In this document: in pieces, positions 32,437 to 41,394 of the stretch | How the letters are laid out: each line of letters begins with the position of its first letter | Numbering within the stretch: the first letter of the stretch is position 1 | Origin: Sphingomonas sp. Root720 | GTDB taxonomy: Bacteria; Pseudomonadota; Alphaproteobacteria; Sphingomonadales; Sphingomonadaceae | Direction: 5' to 3' | DNA length: 64,000 nucleotides | Assembly (NCBI RefSeq): GCF_001428605.1 | Contig: NZ_LMID01000014.1 | Location: forward strand, 62,972 to 126,971 | Position numbers and translations under genes: made by a program | The notes under the pieces: generated by a model | Told to the model about the DNA's origin: nothing | What the model saw: only the letters and a program-made list of their open reading frames with translations | Databases searched by the model: none

Positions 32437-33390
32437 ATGAGCGTTTCCCGCGAAGAAGTTGTCTGGGCCTATCGGATGTTGCTGGGCCGCGAGCCCGAAA
32501 GCGAAGCTGTGATCGCGCTCCAGATGACTGCGCCCAACCGGGATCAGCTTCGCCAGGCGTTTCTCGGCAGCGCAGAGTTCAACCGCCAGATGGATGGCCG
32601 CCACGGCCTGCCGCATGTCGGCCGCTTCTTCGATATCGATCGGACGGATATCGACATTACCTGCTCCGACGAGCAGTTGCAGGCGATGTTCGACCGGATC
32701 GGGCAGGCGTGGAAACTGTTCGGGGAAACCGAACCGCACTGGTCGGTCCTCACCAGCGATGCCTTTCGTCAGGAGAACCTGGCCGCCCATATCGACGCCT
32801 TCTACAGCAGCGGCCGCAACGACATCGACCTTCATCTCCATTTCTTGCGGCGGGCCGGCCTGCCCGTGAGGCTTGGAAAGGCGCTCGATTTCGGTTGCGG
32901 CGTGGGGCGGCTGACCTTGGCGCTTGCGGCCCATGCCGACCAGGTCGTGGGGGTCGACATCTCTCCGCCGCATTTGCGGCTGGCGATCGAAAGGGCGCAG
33001 CAGACCGCCACGGCCAATATATCCTTCGAAAGCATCGCCGCGCCGGACGACCTCGACCGCTATCGCGATTTCGATCTGGTGATCAGCCTGATCGTGCTGC
33101 AGCATAATCCCCCGCCGGTGATGGCCAGCCTGTATCGCAAGCTCTTGCGGGCTCTTGCTCCGGGCGGGGTAGCGATCGTCCAGATGCCGACCTTCATGCA
33201 GGGCCAATCCTTCACTGCCGCACATTATCTGGCGAACGAGCAACCCTCGATGGAGATGAACGCGCTGCCCCAGAAGCTGATCTTCGAGATCATCGAGGAG
33301 ATGGGCTGTCGTCCCCTCGAAATTCGTGAGAATGGCGTCGCCGGCGAACCCGGATTGAGTCACGTCATCGCGGCACAGCGCGTCCTATAG
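32437..33390 (+). CDS. SAM-dependent methyltransferase with DUF4214-like module
   Basis: 317 residues. The N-terminal module VVWAYRMLLGREPESEAV, followed by LRQAFLGSAEF (residues 8-52), matches those in the two flanking genes. The catalytic part has motif I ALDFGCGVGRLTLALA near 149-164, VVGVDISPPHL, a catalytic-region DLVISLIVLQHNPP and LAPGGVAIVQMP. It ends 34 bases from the convergent gene at 33425. The gene pair 31150/32437 is probably one operon. The acceptor is unknown, presumably a glycan intermediate. Confidence 0.85.
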   Translation: MSVSREEVVWAYRMLLGREPESEAVIALQMTAPNRDQLRQAFLGSAEFNRQMDGRHGLPHVGRFFDIDRTDIDITCSDEQLQAMFDRIGQAWKLFGETEPHWSVLTSDAFRQENLAAHIDAFYSSGRNDIDLHLHFLRRAGLPVRLGKALDFGCGVGRLTLALAAHADQVVGVDISPPHLRLAIERAQQTATANISFESIAAPDDLDRYRDFDLVISLIVLQHNPPPVMASLYRKLLRALAPGGVAIVQMPTFMQGQSFTAAHYLANEQPSMEMNALPQKLIFEIIEEMGCRPLEIRENGVAGEPGLSHVIAAQRVL

Positions 33391-33424
33391 AAGCCGCGAT
33401 TTCGGAAAAGCCGCGGAGGAGCGA

Positions 33425-34462
33425 TCAGTCGCGCTGCCGGAACTCGTAGACCTGCGCCCAGTGGGAATTGGGGTCGCGATGCTCGATGCCTTCGAAACCC
33501 GCCCTGTCGAATTCGCCGAGCAGGAAACCTTTCTGGAAACCCAGCTCGAGCCAGCCGCGGATTCGCATTACGGCGACATTCTCCCAATCGAGCCGGAAGC
33601 CCCATAGATAGGGTAGGTCGGGGCAGAGCGAGTCGAAGATGGGCTCCCCGGCGAGGAGGACCTTGCCGGTCGGAGTCAGGAGGTCCCGGAGACGCGGAAC
33701 CAATTGCGCGAAGTCCAGGGCGTGGTGGAAGCTCTCGTAGAAGAAGATCAGGTCATAGGCATTGGGAGCGCCGGCTGGATTGAACCCGAACTCACCGACA
33801 TGCGGCGTCAGGTCCACCTGATAGCGCTCCGATGCCGTCTGCACCGCCTGGCAGAAGGCAGGATTGATATCGACAGTATCGACTTTCGCGCCAAGCCTGC
33901 TGAAGGACAGTGCGGTCAGGCCGAAGCCGGCCCCATATTCGAGCACGCGTTGACCAGCGGCGATGCCGCTGCGCATGAGGATGTGGCCCATCGCCATGAG
34001 CTGGCCGCCCGCGAACTGCGTATCGCCCGAAGCGTAGAAGGCGGGCCGGAAGATCGCGTCCAGATCGGCGATCTCGGGCGTGTCCTCGTTGCTGACGGGC
34101 TGATACCCCGACCGGTCGGTGATGGCTTCCCACAACTTCAGCATCTGGTCGCGATAGGCCGTTCCCCAGGGATCGAGCGACGGGTCGAACCAATCGGGCA
34201 GACTCAGCGAATAGCCCCGCCAACGGTCATGGTCCCCCCTCTGGAAATCGAGAGCGACCTCGTCCAGCATGTCGAGGGTGATCGACTTTTCGGAGGTAAA
34301 GCGCGTCCGAAAGCCGTCCTTGAACTCGGTCGACCGGATCAATGCCGCGAAAAGATCGGCTCGGGTCTCGAAATGCCGATGGTGGTCGATCACCAGATCA
34401 TTTTCCGGCTCCCGGCCCAATATCGCGCGGTAACCGTCGATCACATCGTCCCGGCCGATCAT
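33425..34462 (-). CDS. SAM-dependent methyltransferase with DUF4214-like module
   Basis: 345 residues from ATG 34462. The frame is open 45 codons further but would overlap the neighbour, and ATG 34462 lies one base after the upstream stop. The N-terminus (DDVIDGYRAILGREPENDL, then LIRSTEF) is the same module as in the two preceding plus-strand genes. The methyltransferase core shows RVLEYGAGFGLTALSFS near 170-186, VDTVDINPAFCQAV, DLIFFYESFHHALD and LTPTGKVLLAGEP. Tight spacing with the glycosyltransferase at 34464 implies co-translation and perhaps methylation of the sugar that enzyme adds. Confidence 0.85.
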   Translation of the reverse strand: MIGRDDVIDGYRAILGREPENDLVIDHHRHFETRADLFAALIRSTEFKDGFRTRFTSEKSITLDMLDEVALDFQRGDHDRWRGYSLSLPDWFDPSLDPWGTAYRDQMLKLWEAITDRSGYQPVSNEDTPEIADLDAIFRPAFYASGDTQFAGGQLMAMGHILMRSGIAAGQRVLEYGAGFGLTALSFSRLGAKVDTVDINPAFCQAVQTASERYQVDLTPHVGEFGFNPAGAPNAYDLIFFYESFHHALDFAQLVPRLRDLLTPTGKVLLAGEPIFDSLCPDLPYLWGFRLDWENVAVMRIRGWLELGFQKGFLLGEFDRAGFEGIEHRDPNSHWAQVYEFRQRD

Positions 34463-34463
34463 G

Positions 34464-35375
34464 TCAGCCCTTCTGGCTCCCAGCAGCTTCAACGTCGCCG
34501 CGAGCAAGCTCCGCGCCGATCCTCGTCCGATATTCAGGGCTGCCGAGCAGCAGGCCGACGACTTCCGGAATGCCATCTTCCAGTCCTTTCGCGGCAATGA
34601 GATGGGAATAGCCGGTGCTGCCGCTATCGGGACCCCGTTTCAGGATGAGGTGATAGAGGGCGGCAACCACGCGTTCCTCGACGCTGCTGGTCGACGTCCC
34701 GCCGCGGTCATGGCCGAGGATTTCCGCGACCGCCGTGGCAATCGTGTCGGTCCTCCGCTCGATATCGTTGTCCAGCGAGTGCAGAAATTGCCGGATGAAG
34801 CGCGCCTCGTGATGATTGAAGATCATAGGATCCTCGAACAGCACGGGTTCGCGCAGCGCCACATTCTGGTCGAGCGACTGGTAGAGCATCGTCTGGTCAT
34901 TGTCGTAATCCCAGACGGAGGTGAGCGTGCGGAGCCTTTCCTCGGGAATGGCCATGAAACGCCGCTTCCATTCCCGGATGAGAGCGGCCGTGGACGAATG
35001 GGCGAGATTGAAGAACAGGACGCCTGCGTTGATGTGCCAAGCTACCGTCTCGCCCGGAATGGTCGTCATGATCGCCGAATGCCCCTGCTTGTCGGCGAGG
35101 TAGGCGCGAAGATCGAAATCCAGATCGTAGATATAGGCGTCGGCGTCCATATAGAGCACCCAGCCCCGATAGCCGCGGTCGATCAGCTCGGTCAGCATGA
35201 ACATCCGGTTGAACGTGGCATGCGCACCGTGGAAGCCGCGCTTGATGCCGACGAAGCTTTCGTAGGCGAAGCCGTGGCGGCGGCAATATTCGATCGCGGT
35301 GCGCGACGTGGCCCGCAGCATGCGACTATATTTGAACGCATCCGAAGTCTGGAGGATCGTCAGCTCCAAACCCAT
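34464..35375 (-). CDS. Nucleotide-sugar transferase-like glycosyltransferase with C-terminal DUF4214-like module
   Basis: 303 residues. The N-terminal GT-A-like domain has ILQTSDAFKYSRML, EYCRRHGFAYESFVGIKRG, YMDADAYIYDLDFDL (DxD, near residue 76) and HINAGVLFFNL. This is the galactosyltransferase/GT34-like type. The same domain is fused inside the 899-residue protein at 28318. From about 235 a DUF4214-like module appears (VVAALYHLILKRGPDSG, then LLLGSPEYRTRI). It therefore carries at its C-terminus the module that its neighbours carry at the N-terminus. Part of the minus-strand block running from 41139 to 33425. Confidence 0.85.
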   Translation of the reverse strand: MGLELTILQTSDAFKYSRMLRATSRTAIEYCRRHGFAYESFVGIKRGFHGAHATFNRMFMLTELIDRGYRGWVLYMDADAYIYDLDFDLRAYLADKQGHSAIMTTIPGETVAWHINAGVLFFNLAHSSTAALIREWKRRFMAIPEERLRTLTSVWDYDNDQTMLYQSLDQNVALREPVLFEDPMIFNHHEARFIRQFLHSLDNDIERRTDTIATAVAEILGHDRGGTSTSSVEERVVAALYHLILKRGPDSGSTGYSHLIAAKGLEDGIPEVVGLLLGSPEYRTRIGAELARGDVEAAGSQKG

Positions 35376-35454
35376 ACTCCCCTGTTGTCGCTCTGGTGCA
35401 CCGTCCCACGCATATACGCAGGACGGCGTCCGCCTATTCCCGAATTTTCCTTAC

Positions 35455-36618
35455 TTACAGCGAGTGCTCGCGCACGCCGGCGGCCAGCAGCCAGCCAATG
35501 CCATAGGCGATCATCAGCGACAGGAACACCGTCAGCAGCATCTTGCCGCGTTCGGGGAATTCGGACTTCACCGGCAGGTTCGGGTCGACCACGCGGACGA
35601 TGTACAGCTGCTGCTTCATCGCCGCGTCGCGCGCTTTTTCGAGGTTGGCGGCAGCGACTTCGTAGCGCTTTCCGGCGAACTCCTGCCGGATCTGGAGATC
35701 CTGATAATTGCCCAGCCGGGCCGCGATCGCGCCGCCGCCGCTGGTGAGCTTGCCGGTCTGGCCCGCGACCTGCGCCTCCAGCGCGCGGACGCGCGCGGCG
35801 GTGGCGACATATTGCGGGCTGCTCGGGGCGATGATCCCGCGCATCGCGTTGAGCTGCGCCCGGGCATTGGTCAGCTGGCCCTGCAGGCTCGTGACGAGGC
35901 CGAGCTGCGCCCTGCCCGATCCTTCGGGATCGAGGTCGCCGCGCTGCTGGCGGAAGGCGGTCAGCTGGCTCTGGACGCCGAGCAGCGCCTGCTCCGCCTC
36001 GGCGAGCTGGCGGCGCGCATTCTTGAGCGCGTCGCCCTGGCTGCGCCGGTTGAGGATGTTGACCCGCTCCTCGCCCATCGCGAGCAGCTGGTTGATGATC
36101 GCATAGGAATCGGCCGGCCGGAACGCGCGGACGCGCAGCGTCGTGATGCCGGTTTCCTGGTTGAAGCGCACGTTCACCTGCTTGCGGTAATAGCGCATCA
36201 GCATTTCTGGGGTGGGCTGCTCGTGCCACAGGCGGGTGGCGATGTCGGCTTCCGGACGGCGGAAGCGTTCGACCAGGTTCACCCGCCGGTTGAGGGCGAT
36301 GACGGCCTGCTGCGAATCGAGATAGTCGTTGACGCTCATCGCCTCGCTGCGCGACTGCGACGCGCCGCCGCCCAGGCCGAGCAACTGGCTGAAGCCCGCC
36401 GATGGCATCGGCGAGCTGTCCGCGGTCCGGACGATGAAATGCGCCTCCGACTGATATTGGTCGGATGCGAACACATAATAATAGGCCGCGACGAGCAGGG
36501 TGGGCACAAGCACCACCAGCACGAACCATTTGTTGCGATAGGCCCAGCCGCGCAAAGTGTCCGACCAGTGCTCCTTGACGGCGTCCTGGCTGGGGTGGGG
36601 CTTGATGATTCCGTGCAT
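35455..36618 (-). CDS. KpsE/BexC/CtrB-like capsule export inner-membrane protein
   Basis: A 387-residue polysaccharide co-polymerase/export adaptor. The N-terminal membrane segment KWFVLVVLVPTLLVAAYYYVFA (about 30-51) is followed by SDQYQSEAHFIVRTAD, the usual beginning of the periplasmic Wzz-like fold. A long coiled coil (about 195-330) with DALKNARRQLAEAEQALLG comes next, and the C-terminal membrane segment (MLLTVFLSLMIAYGIGWLLA) has VVDPNLPVKSEFPERGK just before it, typical of KpsE. There is no cytoplasmic kinase. It follows a KpsM-like permease, consistent with an ABC-dependent group 2/3 capsule-type exporter. Confidence 0.9.
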   Translation of the reverse strand: MHGIIKPHPSQDAVKEHWSDTLRGWAYRNKWFVLVVLVPTLLVAAYYYVFASDQYQSEAHFIVRTADSSPMPSAGFSQLLGLGGGASQSRSEAMSVNDYLDSQQAVIALNRRVNLVERFRRPEADIATRLWHEQPTPEMLMRYYRKQVNVRFNQETGITTLRVRAFRPADSYAIINQLLAMGEERVNILNRRSQGDALKNARRQLAEAEQALLGVQSQLTAFRQQRGDLDPEGSGRAQLGLVTSLQGQLTNARAQLNAMRGIIAPSSPQYVATAARVRALEAQVAGQTGKLTSGGGAIAARLGNYQDLQIRQEFAGKRYEVAAANLEKARDAAMKQQLYIVRVVDPNLPVKSEFPERGKMLLTVFLSLMIAYGIGWLLAAGVREHSL

Positions 36619-36711
36619 CGATTGTCCGAATGAGACTGGCTGAGCGACTTCTAGAGCCAGATCGTCCGAGGGGGAAGCGCTTTGCTGTCCGCCGGGAACG
36701 GGTGGCAGGAT

Positions 36712-37506
36712 CTAGTGCAGGTGGATGCGGTTGCGAAGCCGCCGAATGCCGATCAGGCCGGTATAGGTGAAGAAGGCGCAATTGGCGATGAGATAGCCGG
36801 GGAACAGGTGCTTGTCCGACGCCATTTCGAACATGCCGTAGCGGGTGATCTCGAAGATGTTGACCAGCGGGAACCAGTCGGCCGCCTGCTGGAGCGAGAC
36901 CGGCATCCATTCGACCGCGAAGAAGGCGCCCGACAGCGGCATCATGAAATAGGAGATCGGGTGGACCAGCCTTTGCAGGGTCGGCTTCTCGAAGGTGATC
37001 GCGGTGACGTTGAGGCCCCAGGCGAACGATATCCAGATCATCCCGGCGACCCCGCCCATCGCCCAGAGCGGCCGGGCGGGCGGCTCGGCGAAGCCGAGCA
37101 GGATGATGATGGAGTAGAGCAGGACGAAGGTGGTGACGCAGCCCGCCGCCTCGACGACGACGCGGGCGAGCGACAGGTTCAGCACCGAGATCATCCGGTG
37201 ATACATCAGCGGCAGGCTGCTCTCGAGGATGCTCTCCGCCCGGTTGAAGATGCCCCGGAAGATGATGAAGACGCAGTAGCCGACCAGCGAGAAGGCGACC
37301 GGCGGCATCGTCGATCCGAGATGGCCCGGCTGGAAGGCGTGCAGCGCGCCGATCACCGTCGCCAGCATCATCGGCTCGCCGATCATCCACAGATAACCGA
37401 TATTGTTGCGGCCGAAGCGCGTGTGCAGCTCGCGCAGCACCAGCGCCCCGATCACGTCGAGCTGCAGGGTGAGGTCCCGGTAGAAGGAGGGGCGGGCCGT
37501 CGTCAT
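36712..37506 (-). CDS. ABC-2 type polysaccharide export permease (KpsM/Wzm-like)
   Basis: 264 residues with six predicted membrane segments (for example PPVAFSLVGYCVFIIFRGI and VTTFVLLYSIIILLGF). The N-terminus contains ALVLRELHTRFGRNNIGYLW, the amphipathic coupling sequence characteristic of KpsM/BexB/CtrC permeases. The ATG overlaps the upstream GT4 stop by ATGA. The partner ATPase (KpsT/BexA) is not next to it and was not found anywhere in the window. It would carry the glycan assembled by neighbouring transferases across the inner membrane. Confidence 0.92.
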   Translation of the reverse strand: MTTARPSFYRDLTLQLDVIGALVLRELHTRFGRNNIGYLWMIGEPMMLATVIGALHAFQPGHLGSTMPPVAFSLVGYCVFIIFRGIFNRAESILESSLPLMYHRMISVLNLSLARVVVEAAGCVTTFVLLYSIIILLGFAEPPARPLWAMGGVAGMIWISFAWGLNVTAITFEKPTLQRLVHPISYFMMPLSGAFFAVEWMPVSLQQAADWFPLVNIFEITRYGMFEMASDKHLFPGYLIANCAFFTYTGLIGIRRLRNRIHLH

Positions 37507-38774
37507 GCGCCGCCGCTCCTGCCGGCATCGAGTTCGCGAACCAGGTCAAGCACGGTCGCGATATGCCCGCGCCACCCCGGTGGTGTCCAGCCCCGCAGCC
37601 GATCGATCTGTCGATCGCGGCGTTCGGATCGATCGGCGGCATAGTCGAGGATCATGTCGAGCCACCCCGGGCCGTCGAGCGGGTCGAGAAATTCGGGAAT
37701 GCCGCCGCCCGCCTCGCGCAGCGCGGGCAGGTCGCTGCAGATCGCCGGCGTGCCCACCATCAGCGCCTCGGTGACGGGCATGCCGAAGCCCTCGGCGAAG
37801 GATGGGAGCAGCAGCGCGCGGGCGCTGCGGAGCAGGCCGCTCACCCCGCGGTCCGACAGCCCGGCAAGTTCGTGGACATGCCCGCGAATCGCCTCGCATC
37901 GTTCCAGCATGTCGAGGACATTCTCGTTCTCCCAGCCGCGCCGGCCGACGATCGCGAGATGCGGCGTCCGCTCGGGCCCCAGCGTTTCCGCCATGCGCCG
38001 CCAGATGTGGAGCAGCAGCAGGTGGTTCTTGCGCGGTTCGATCGTGCTGAGGACGACGAAATAGGGGGCGGGGACCGGCAGCGGGCCGGCCTCGCCCTCG
38101 GGCAGCGGATCGCAGCCGAGATGGGCGACCCGGATCGGCGGCGGCGTAGCGCCGGTCAGGAAGCGGGCCATCGAATCCGCGGTCGCCTGGCTGTTGGCGA
38201 TCAGGCCGGCGGCCAGCGACGCCATCGTCTCGACCCGCACGCGGTGGGTCGCCGCGCCGTTGGGGCGCGCATATTCGGGAAACTCGATCGGGATCAGGTC
38301 GTGGACCAGGCAGATGAAGCGGGCCTGTTCGGCGCGCAGCTTGGCGCGGACGCGCTCGGGCCGGTGCAGATGATGGGGCGACGCCTGGACATAATAGCGG
38401 CGCACCCCCGGCGCGGGCTTCGGGACCGGACGGGGCGTGAGCCGGCTCAGCGTGCGCGCCGCAGACATCGTCAGGGCATGTCGGCCCGGTGCCGCGCGGT
38501 TCGCCCATCGGGCTTCGGTTTCGTCGAGGAAGCGCAGTACCGCATCGAGCGGCAGCCGGCCGTAGACCCCGAGGGGATTGACCGCCGCGAAGCGCACACG
38601 GTCCGGTACCAGCGCGAGCAGCTGGCGCGCATAGACCAGCTCGACCCGGTCGATGCCGGTCGGCATGGCGTGGAGCGTGCGCGACAGCAGGCGCGACAGG
38701 TCGAGGATGATCTCGACCCCGGCGGGCAGCAGCGGCGATGGTGCGGCATCCCGCGGAGCGGCCATGGTCGACAT
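37503..38774 (-). CDS. Glycosyltransferase family 4
   Basis: 423 residues from ATG 38774, ten bases after the upstream stop. The frame is open to 38825 but that would overlap the neighbour, and an ATG at 38765 is possible. GT-B layout: an N-terminal half with EIILDLSRLLSRTLHAMPTGIDRVE (a signature of GT4 proteins that begin with a VFDISDLI-type strand), FICLVHDLIPIEFPEY and LIANSQATADSM. The C-terminal half has VVLSTIEPRKNHLLLLH, LAIVGRRGWENENV and LLPSFAEGFGMPVTEALMVGTP (E-x7-E). It shares its architecture with the larger GT at 38785-41139 and overlaps the permease gene. Confidence 0.9.
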   Translation of the reverse strand: MSTMAAPRDAAPSPLLPAGVEIILDLSRLLSRTLHAMPTGIDRVELVYARQLLALVPDRVRFAAVNPLGVYGRLPLDAVLRFLDETEARWANRAAPGRHALTMSAARTLSRLTPRPVPKPAPGVRRYYVQASPHHLHRPERVRAKLRAEQARFICLVHDLIPIEFPEYARPNGAATHRVRVETMASLAAGLIANSQATADSMARFLTGATPPPIRVAHLGCDPLPEGEAGPLPVPAPYFVVLSTIEPRKNHLLLLHIWRRMAETLGPERTPHLAIVGRRGWENENVLDMLERCEAIRGHVHELAGLSDRGVSGLLRSARALLLPSFAEGFGMPVTEALMVGTPAICSDLPALREAGGGIPEFLDPLDGPGWLDMILDYAADRSERRDRQIDRLRGWTPPGWRGHIATVLDLVRELDAGRSGGA

Positions 38775-38784
38775 GGCGGCTGCT

Positions 38785-41139
38785 TTATCGCGTCGGACGC
38801 GCGCCGTCATCCTCTCCGAAGGCATCGAGCGAATCGAGCCGGTTGAGCGTGATCGCCTCGAGGAAATCCTGGCGCGCCATCACGTCGTCGGCCGCATGCA
38901 GGAAGAAGCCGCTGACGAAGAAGGTGATGGTCGTGCCGTCGCCCGCCGCCAGCGGCGAGACGCGGATCGGCAGGTCATGGGCCGCGTCGGCCGCCGGAAT
39001 CTCCAGGGCGATCCACTTGTTCTCGTGCGGGTGAAGGCCGCCCTTCAGCGCAGTCGAGCCGGATGCGAGCGACCAGAAGGATTCGGCATGGTCGTCGCCG
39101 ATCAGCTCGAACAGCGCACGCAGCCTCGGGTGCGGGCCGTCGAAGTGCAGCAGCAGCTCGCCGCCTTCGCGCCTGACGCGGCAGCCGCGATCCTCGGGCC
39201 AGTTCCAGCCCAGGTTGGAACGGAAGCCTTCGCCGGTGCGCATGCCCTTCCAGATCCGGGTCGATTCGTTGCGCTTGAGCGGATGCCACCGGCCGATGCG
39301 GGCGGTCGCCGCCGGCGGGACGACGATCCCCTTGGCGGCGTCGCGACGGGCGAAGCCGTCGAGTTCGTCGGCGATCTGGCCGGCGAGATCGCTCCAGGCC
39401 CGCGGGCGGAATTCGGCGAGGATCTTCGCTTCGGCGGCGGCGCGATGGTCGGCGTCGAGGATCAGCTTCTCGGCGGCGTCGGTCAGCGCTCCGGCCGATC
39501 CGGCCTCGACATAGATCGCGAAGGGACCGCCCGCTTCGGGCAGCGAGGATATGGCCGACACCAGCGGCACCTTGCCGTGGCAGAGCGATTCGGTGATCGG
39601 CAGGCCCCAGCCCTCGTAGAGGCTCGGATAGACCGTGAAGAGCGCGCTCCGGTAGAGCAGCGCCAGTTCCTCGTCCGAAAGGCGCGACAGCATCGACACC
39701 TTGCTCGCCAGCACCTCGTCCTCCGCCAGCCGGGCGTAGATCTGGTCGTTGAGCCAGCCGCGGTTGCCGACGCAGACGAGCTGCGGCACCGCATCGGCGC
39801 CGTGCCTGCGGATCAGCTCGGCCCAGCTCTCGAACGCGGTCAGGTGGCCCTTGCGCGATTCGACCGTCGACACGAACAGCACGAAGCCGCCGGGTTTGAG
39901 CCTCCAGCGGTCCAGCGCCGCCGCCGGCAGCTCCGCCACGCCCGGCTTGCGGAAGTCGCTGTCGAGCGGAATCACCGCGATATCGTCCTCCTCGAGCCCG
40001 TGGCCGAGCGTCGCGGCGACGGCGATCAGGTCCTTCCGCGTCGCCTTCGAATTGACCAGGAAATGGTCGGCGTGGTCGAACACGCCGATCACCCAGCTGA
40101 TGAAGTCCTGGGTCAATCCGCGCGTGCAATGCTCGGGCGCCATGATCGGGATCATGTCATGGACGAAGGGGATGTAGCGGATACCGCGCGTCGCCTTCGC
40201 ATGGCGGACGTAGAGGAAATAGTTCTGCAGCCACCAGCTGGTGCCGAGGTTGATCAGCGAGGCGCCCTGCGGAAAGTCGAACGGATCGGTCAGCGACAGG
40301 AACAGCCGCAGGCCGGCGATGGCCTGCAACCATTCGGGGGCGAAGCGATCGCCGCCCGACGTGCTGAGCCGCGCGACCGCGCGCATCCGCTCGATCGGCA
40401 GCTCGAGCCAGTCGTCGCGCCCGTCGATGAAGCAGCACAGGCGGATGTCGCGATCGCCGGCCCGCTCCAGCGCGCCCTCGATCGTCTCGATCTGCACCCG
40501 CTGGATGCCGGTCGGCAGGCGGGCATTGGCATAATAGCTGATCAGGTCGGAAATATCGAAGACCAGCGCCGGCTGGGTGCCCTTGGGCGCCGGCGCGGCG
40601 GCGGGGGCCATGTCCTCGGTGATCACGGTGCGGATCTGGCCGAGCAGCGGCGCTTCGCCGACGCGCGGCGGAAACTGCGCGAACAGGGTCTTCAGCTGCT
40701 CGATCAGCGCCGCGCGGCCCTTGTGCGTGCGCGCGGCGAGCAGGCGGAGCAGCTCGTCGCCTTCCTGCGGCGCCTGCTCCCCGGCGTGCAGCGCCCGGAT
40801 GAAGTGGACGATCGCCAGGTCGTCGCGGCCGAGCTGCTTGTAGATATGCGCCATGAAGACATGGGTTTGGGCGGCGGCGGGGTCCAGCTTCGCGGCCTCG
40901 CCATAGGCCTCGACCGCCGCCGCGAGCGCCCCTTGTTCCTTCTGAGCATGGCCGAGCTGGATCCAGATCGCCACGAGCGACGGCTGGTCCTGCACCGCGG
41001 CGCGATAGGCTTCCGCCGCCGCCGGCCAGTCCAGCCGCGACCGGGCGGCATCGCCGCGCGCGACATGTTCGGTGGCGGCTACGGAGCCATAAGCGGGCAC
41101 GATCATGCGGCGGAGGCGTCGCACGAAGGGAAGCCTCAT
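38785..41139 (-). CDS. TPR-glycosyltransferase family 4 fusion with C-terminal beta-rich domain
   Basis: 784 residues. TPR helices at about 25-125 (WPAAAEAYRAAV, AIWIQLGHAQKEQGALAAAVEAYGEA) match the N-terminus of the giant GT at 24016. The GT4 domain at about 190-610 has LVFDISDLISYYANARLPTGIQRV, YIPFVHDMIPIM, FLVNSKATRKDL, FVSTVESRKGHLTAF and YPSLYEGWGLPITESLCHGKVP. About 160 C-terminal residues (WHPLKRNESTRIW, LLLHFDGPHPRLR, LPIRVSPLAAGDG) form an unrecognised, probably beta-sheet domain. First gene of the minus-strand export operon. Its promoter should lie in 41140-41394. Confidence 0.88.
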   Translation of the reverse strand: MRLPFVRRLRRMIVPAYGSVAATEHVARGDAARSRLDWPAAAEAYRAAVQDQPSLVAIWIQLGHAQKEQGALAAAVEAYGEAAKLDPAAAQTHVFMAHIYKQLGRDDLAIVHFIRALHAGEQAPQEGDELLRLLAARTHKGRAALIEQLKTLFAQFPPRVGEAPLLGQIRTVITEDMAPAAAPAPKGTQPALVFDISDLISYYANARLPTGIQRVQIETIEGALERAGDRDIRLCCFIDGRDDWLELPIERMRAVARLSTSGGDRFAPEWLQAIAGLRLFLSLTDPFDFPQGASLINLGTSWWLQNYFLYVRHAKATRGIRYIPFVHDMIPIMAPEHCTRGLTQDFISWVIGVFDHADHFLVNSKATRKDLIAVAATLGHGLEEDDIAVIPLDSDFRKPGVAELPAAALDRWRLKPGGFVLFVSTVESRKGHLTAFESWAELIRRHGADAVPQLVCVGNRGWLNDQIYARLAEDEVLASKVSMLSRLSDEELALLYRSALFTVYPSLYEGWGLPITESLCHGKVPLVSAISSLPEAGGPFAIYVEAGSAGALTDAAEKLILDADHRAAAEAKILAEFRPRAWSDLAGQIADELDGFARRDAAKGIVVPPAATARIGRWHPLKRNESTRIWKGMRTGEGFRSNLGWNWPEDRGCRVRREGGELLLHFDGPHPRLRALFELIGDDHAESFWSLASGSTALKGGLHPHENKWIALEIPAADAAHDLPIRVSPLAAGDGTTITFFVSGFFLHAADDVMARQDFLEAITLNRLDSLDAFGEDDGARPTR

Positions 41140-41394
41140 CTCAGCGGCCTCCAGCCGCGCCGATGGCCGCCAATATGGCGGGGCGGCCGGTGTCGACCAT
41201 CATCGTTCGGAAAATATACTGTAATATCAGTGTCATAAATGGAATGACTTTGTTCCCCAACAGGAAAATCGTCGTAAAGGAGGTCGTGCCGCGCCGCAAT
41301 ATACCCGCCGCGATTTCTTCCCCGGCGCAATTGGCGCTGGACAGTGGCCGTTCGGCCTGCGAACCGCGTGGCGGATCCAATCGGGAGCGTCTTC
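41140..41394. promoter_or_regulatory. Divergent promoter region, AT-rich core with a small palindrome
   Basis: The 255 bases between the minus-strand export operon and the rfb operon contain an AT-rich stretch (about 41205-41280). Inside it lies ATACTGTAATATCAGTGTCA with ACTG and CAGT arms around TAATAT, a possible operator. On the minus strand a TATATT sequence nearby could act as a -10. No ORF seems real. Confidence 0.4.

Noticed and set aside
38653-41238. Plus-strand open frame of 861 codons
   Set aside because: Shadow of the TPR-GT4 gene on the minus strand, Arg/Glu/Gln-rich composition.
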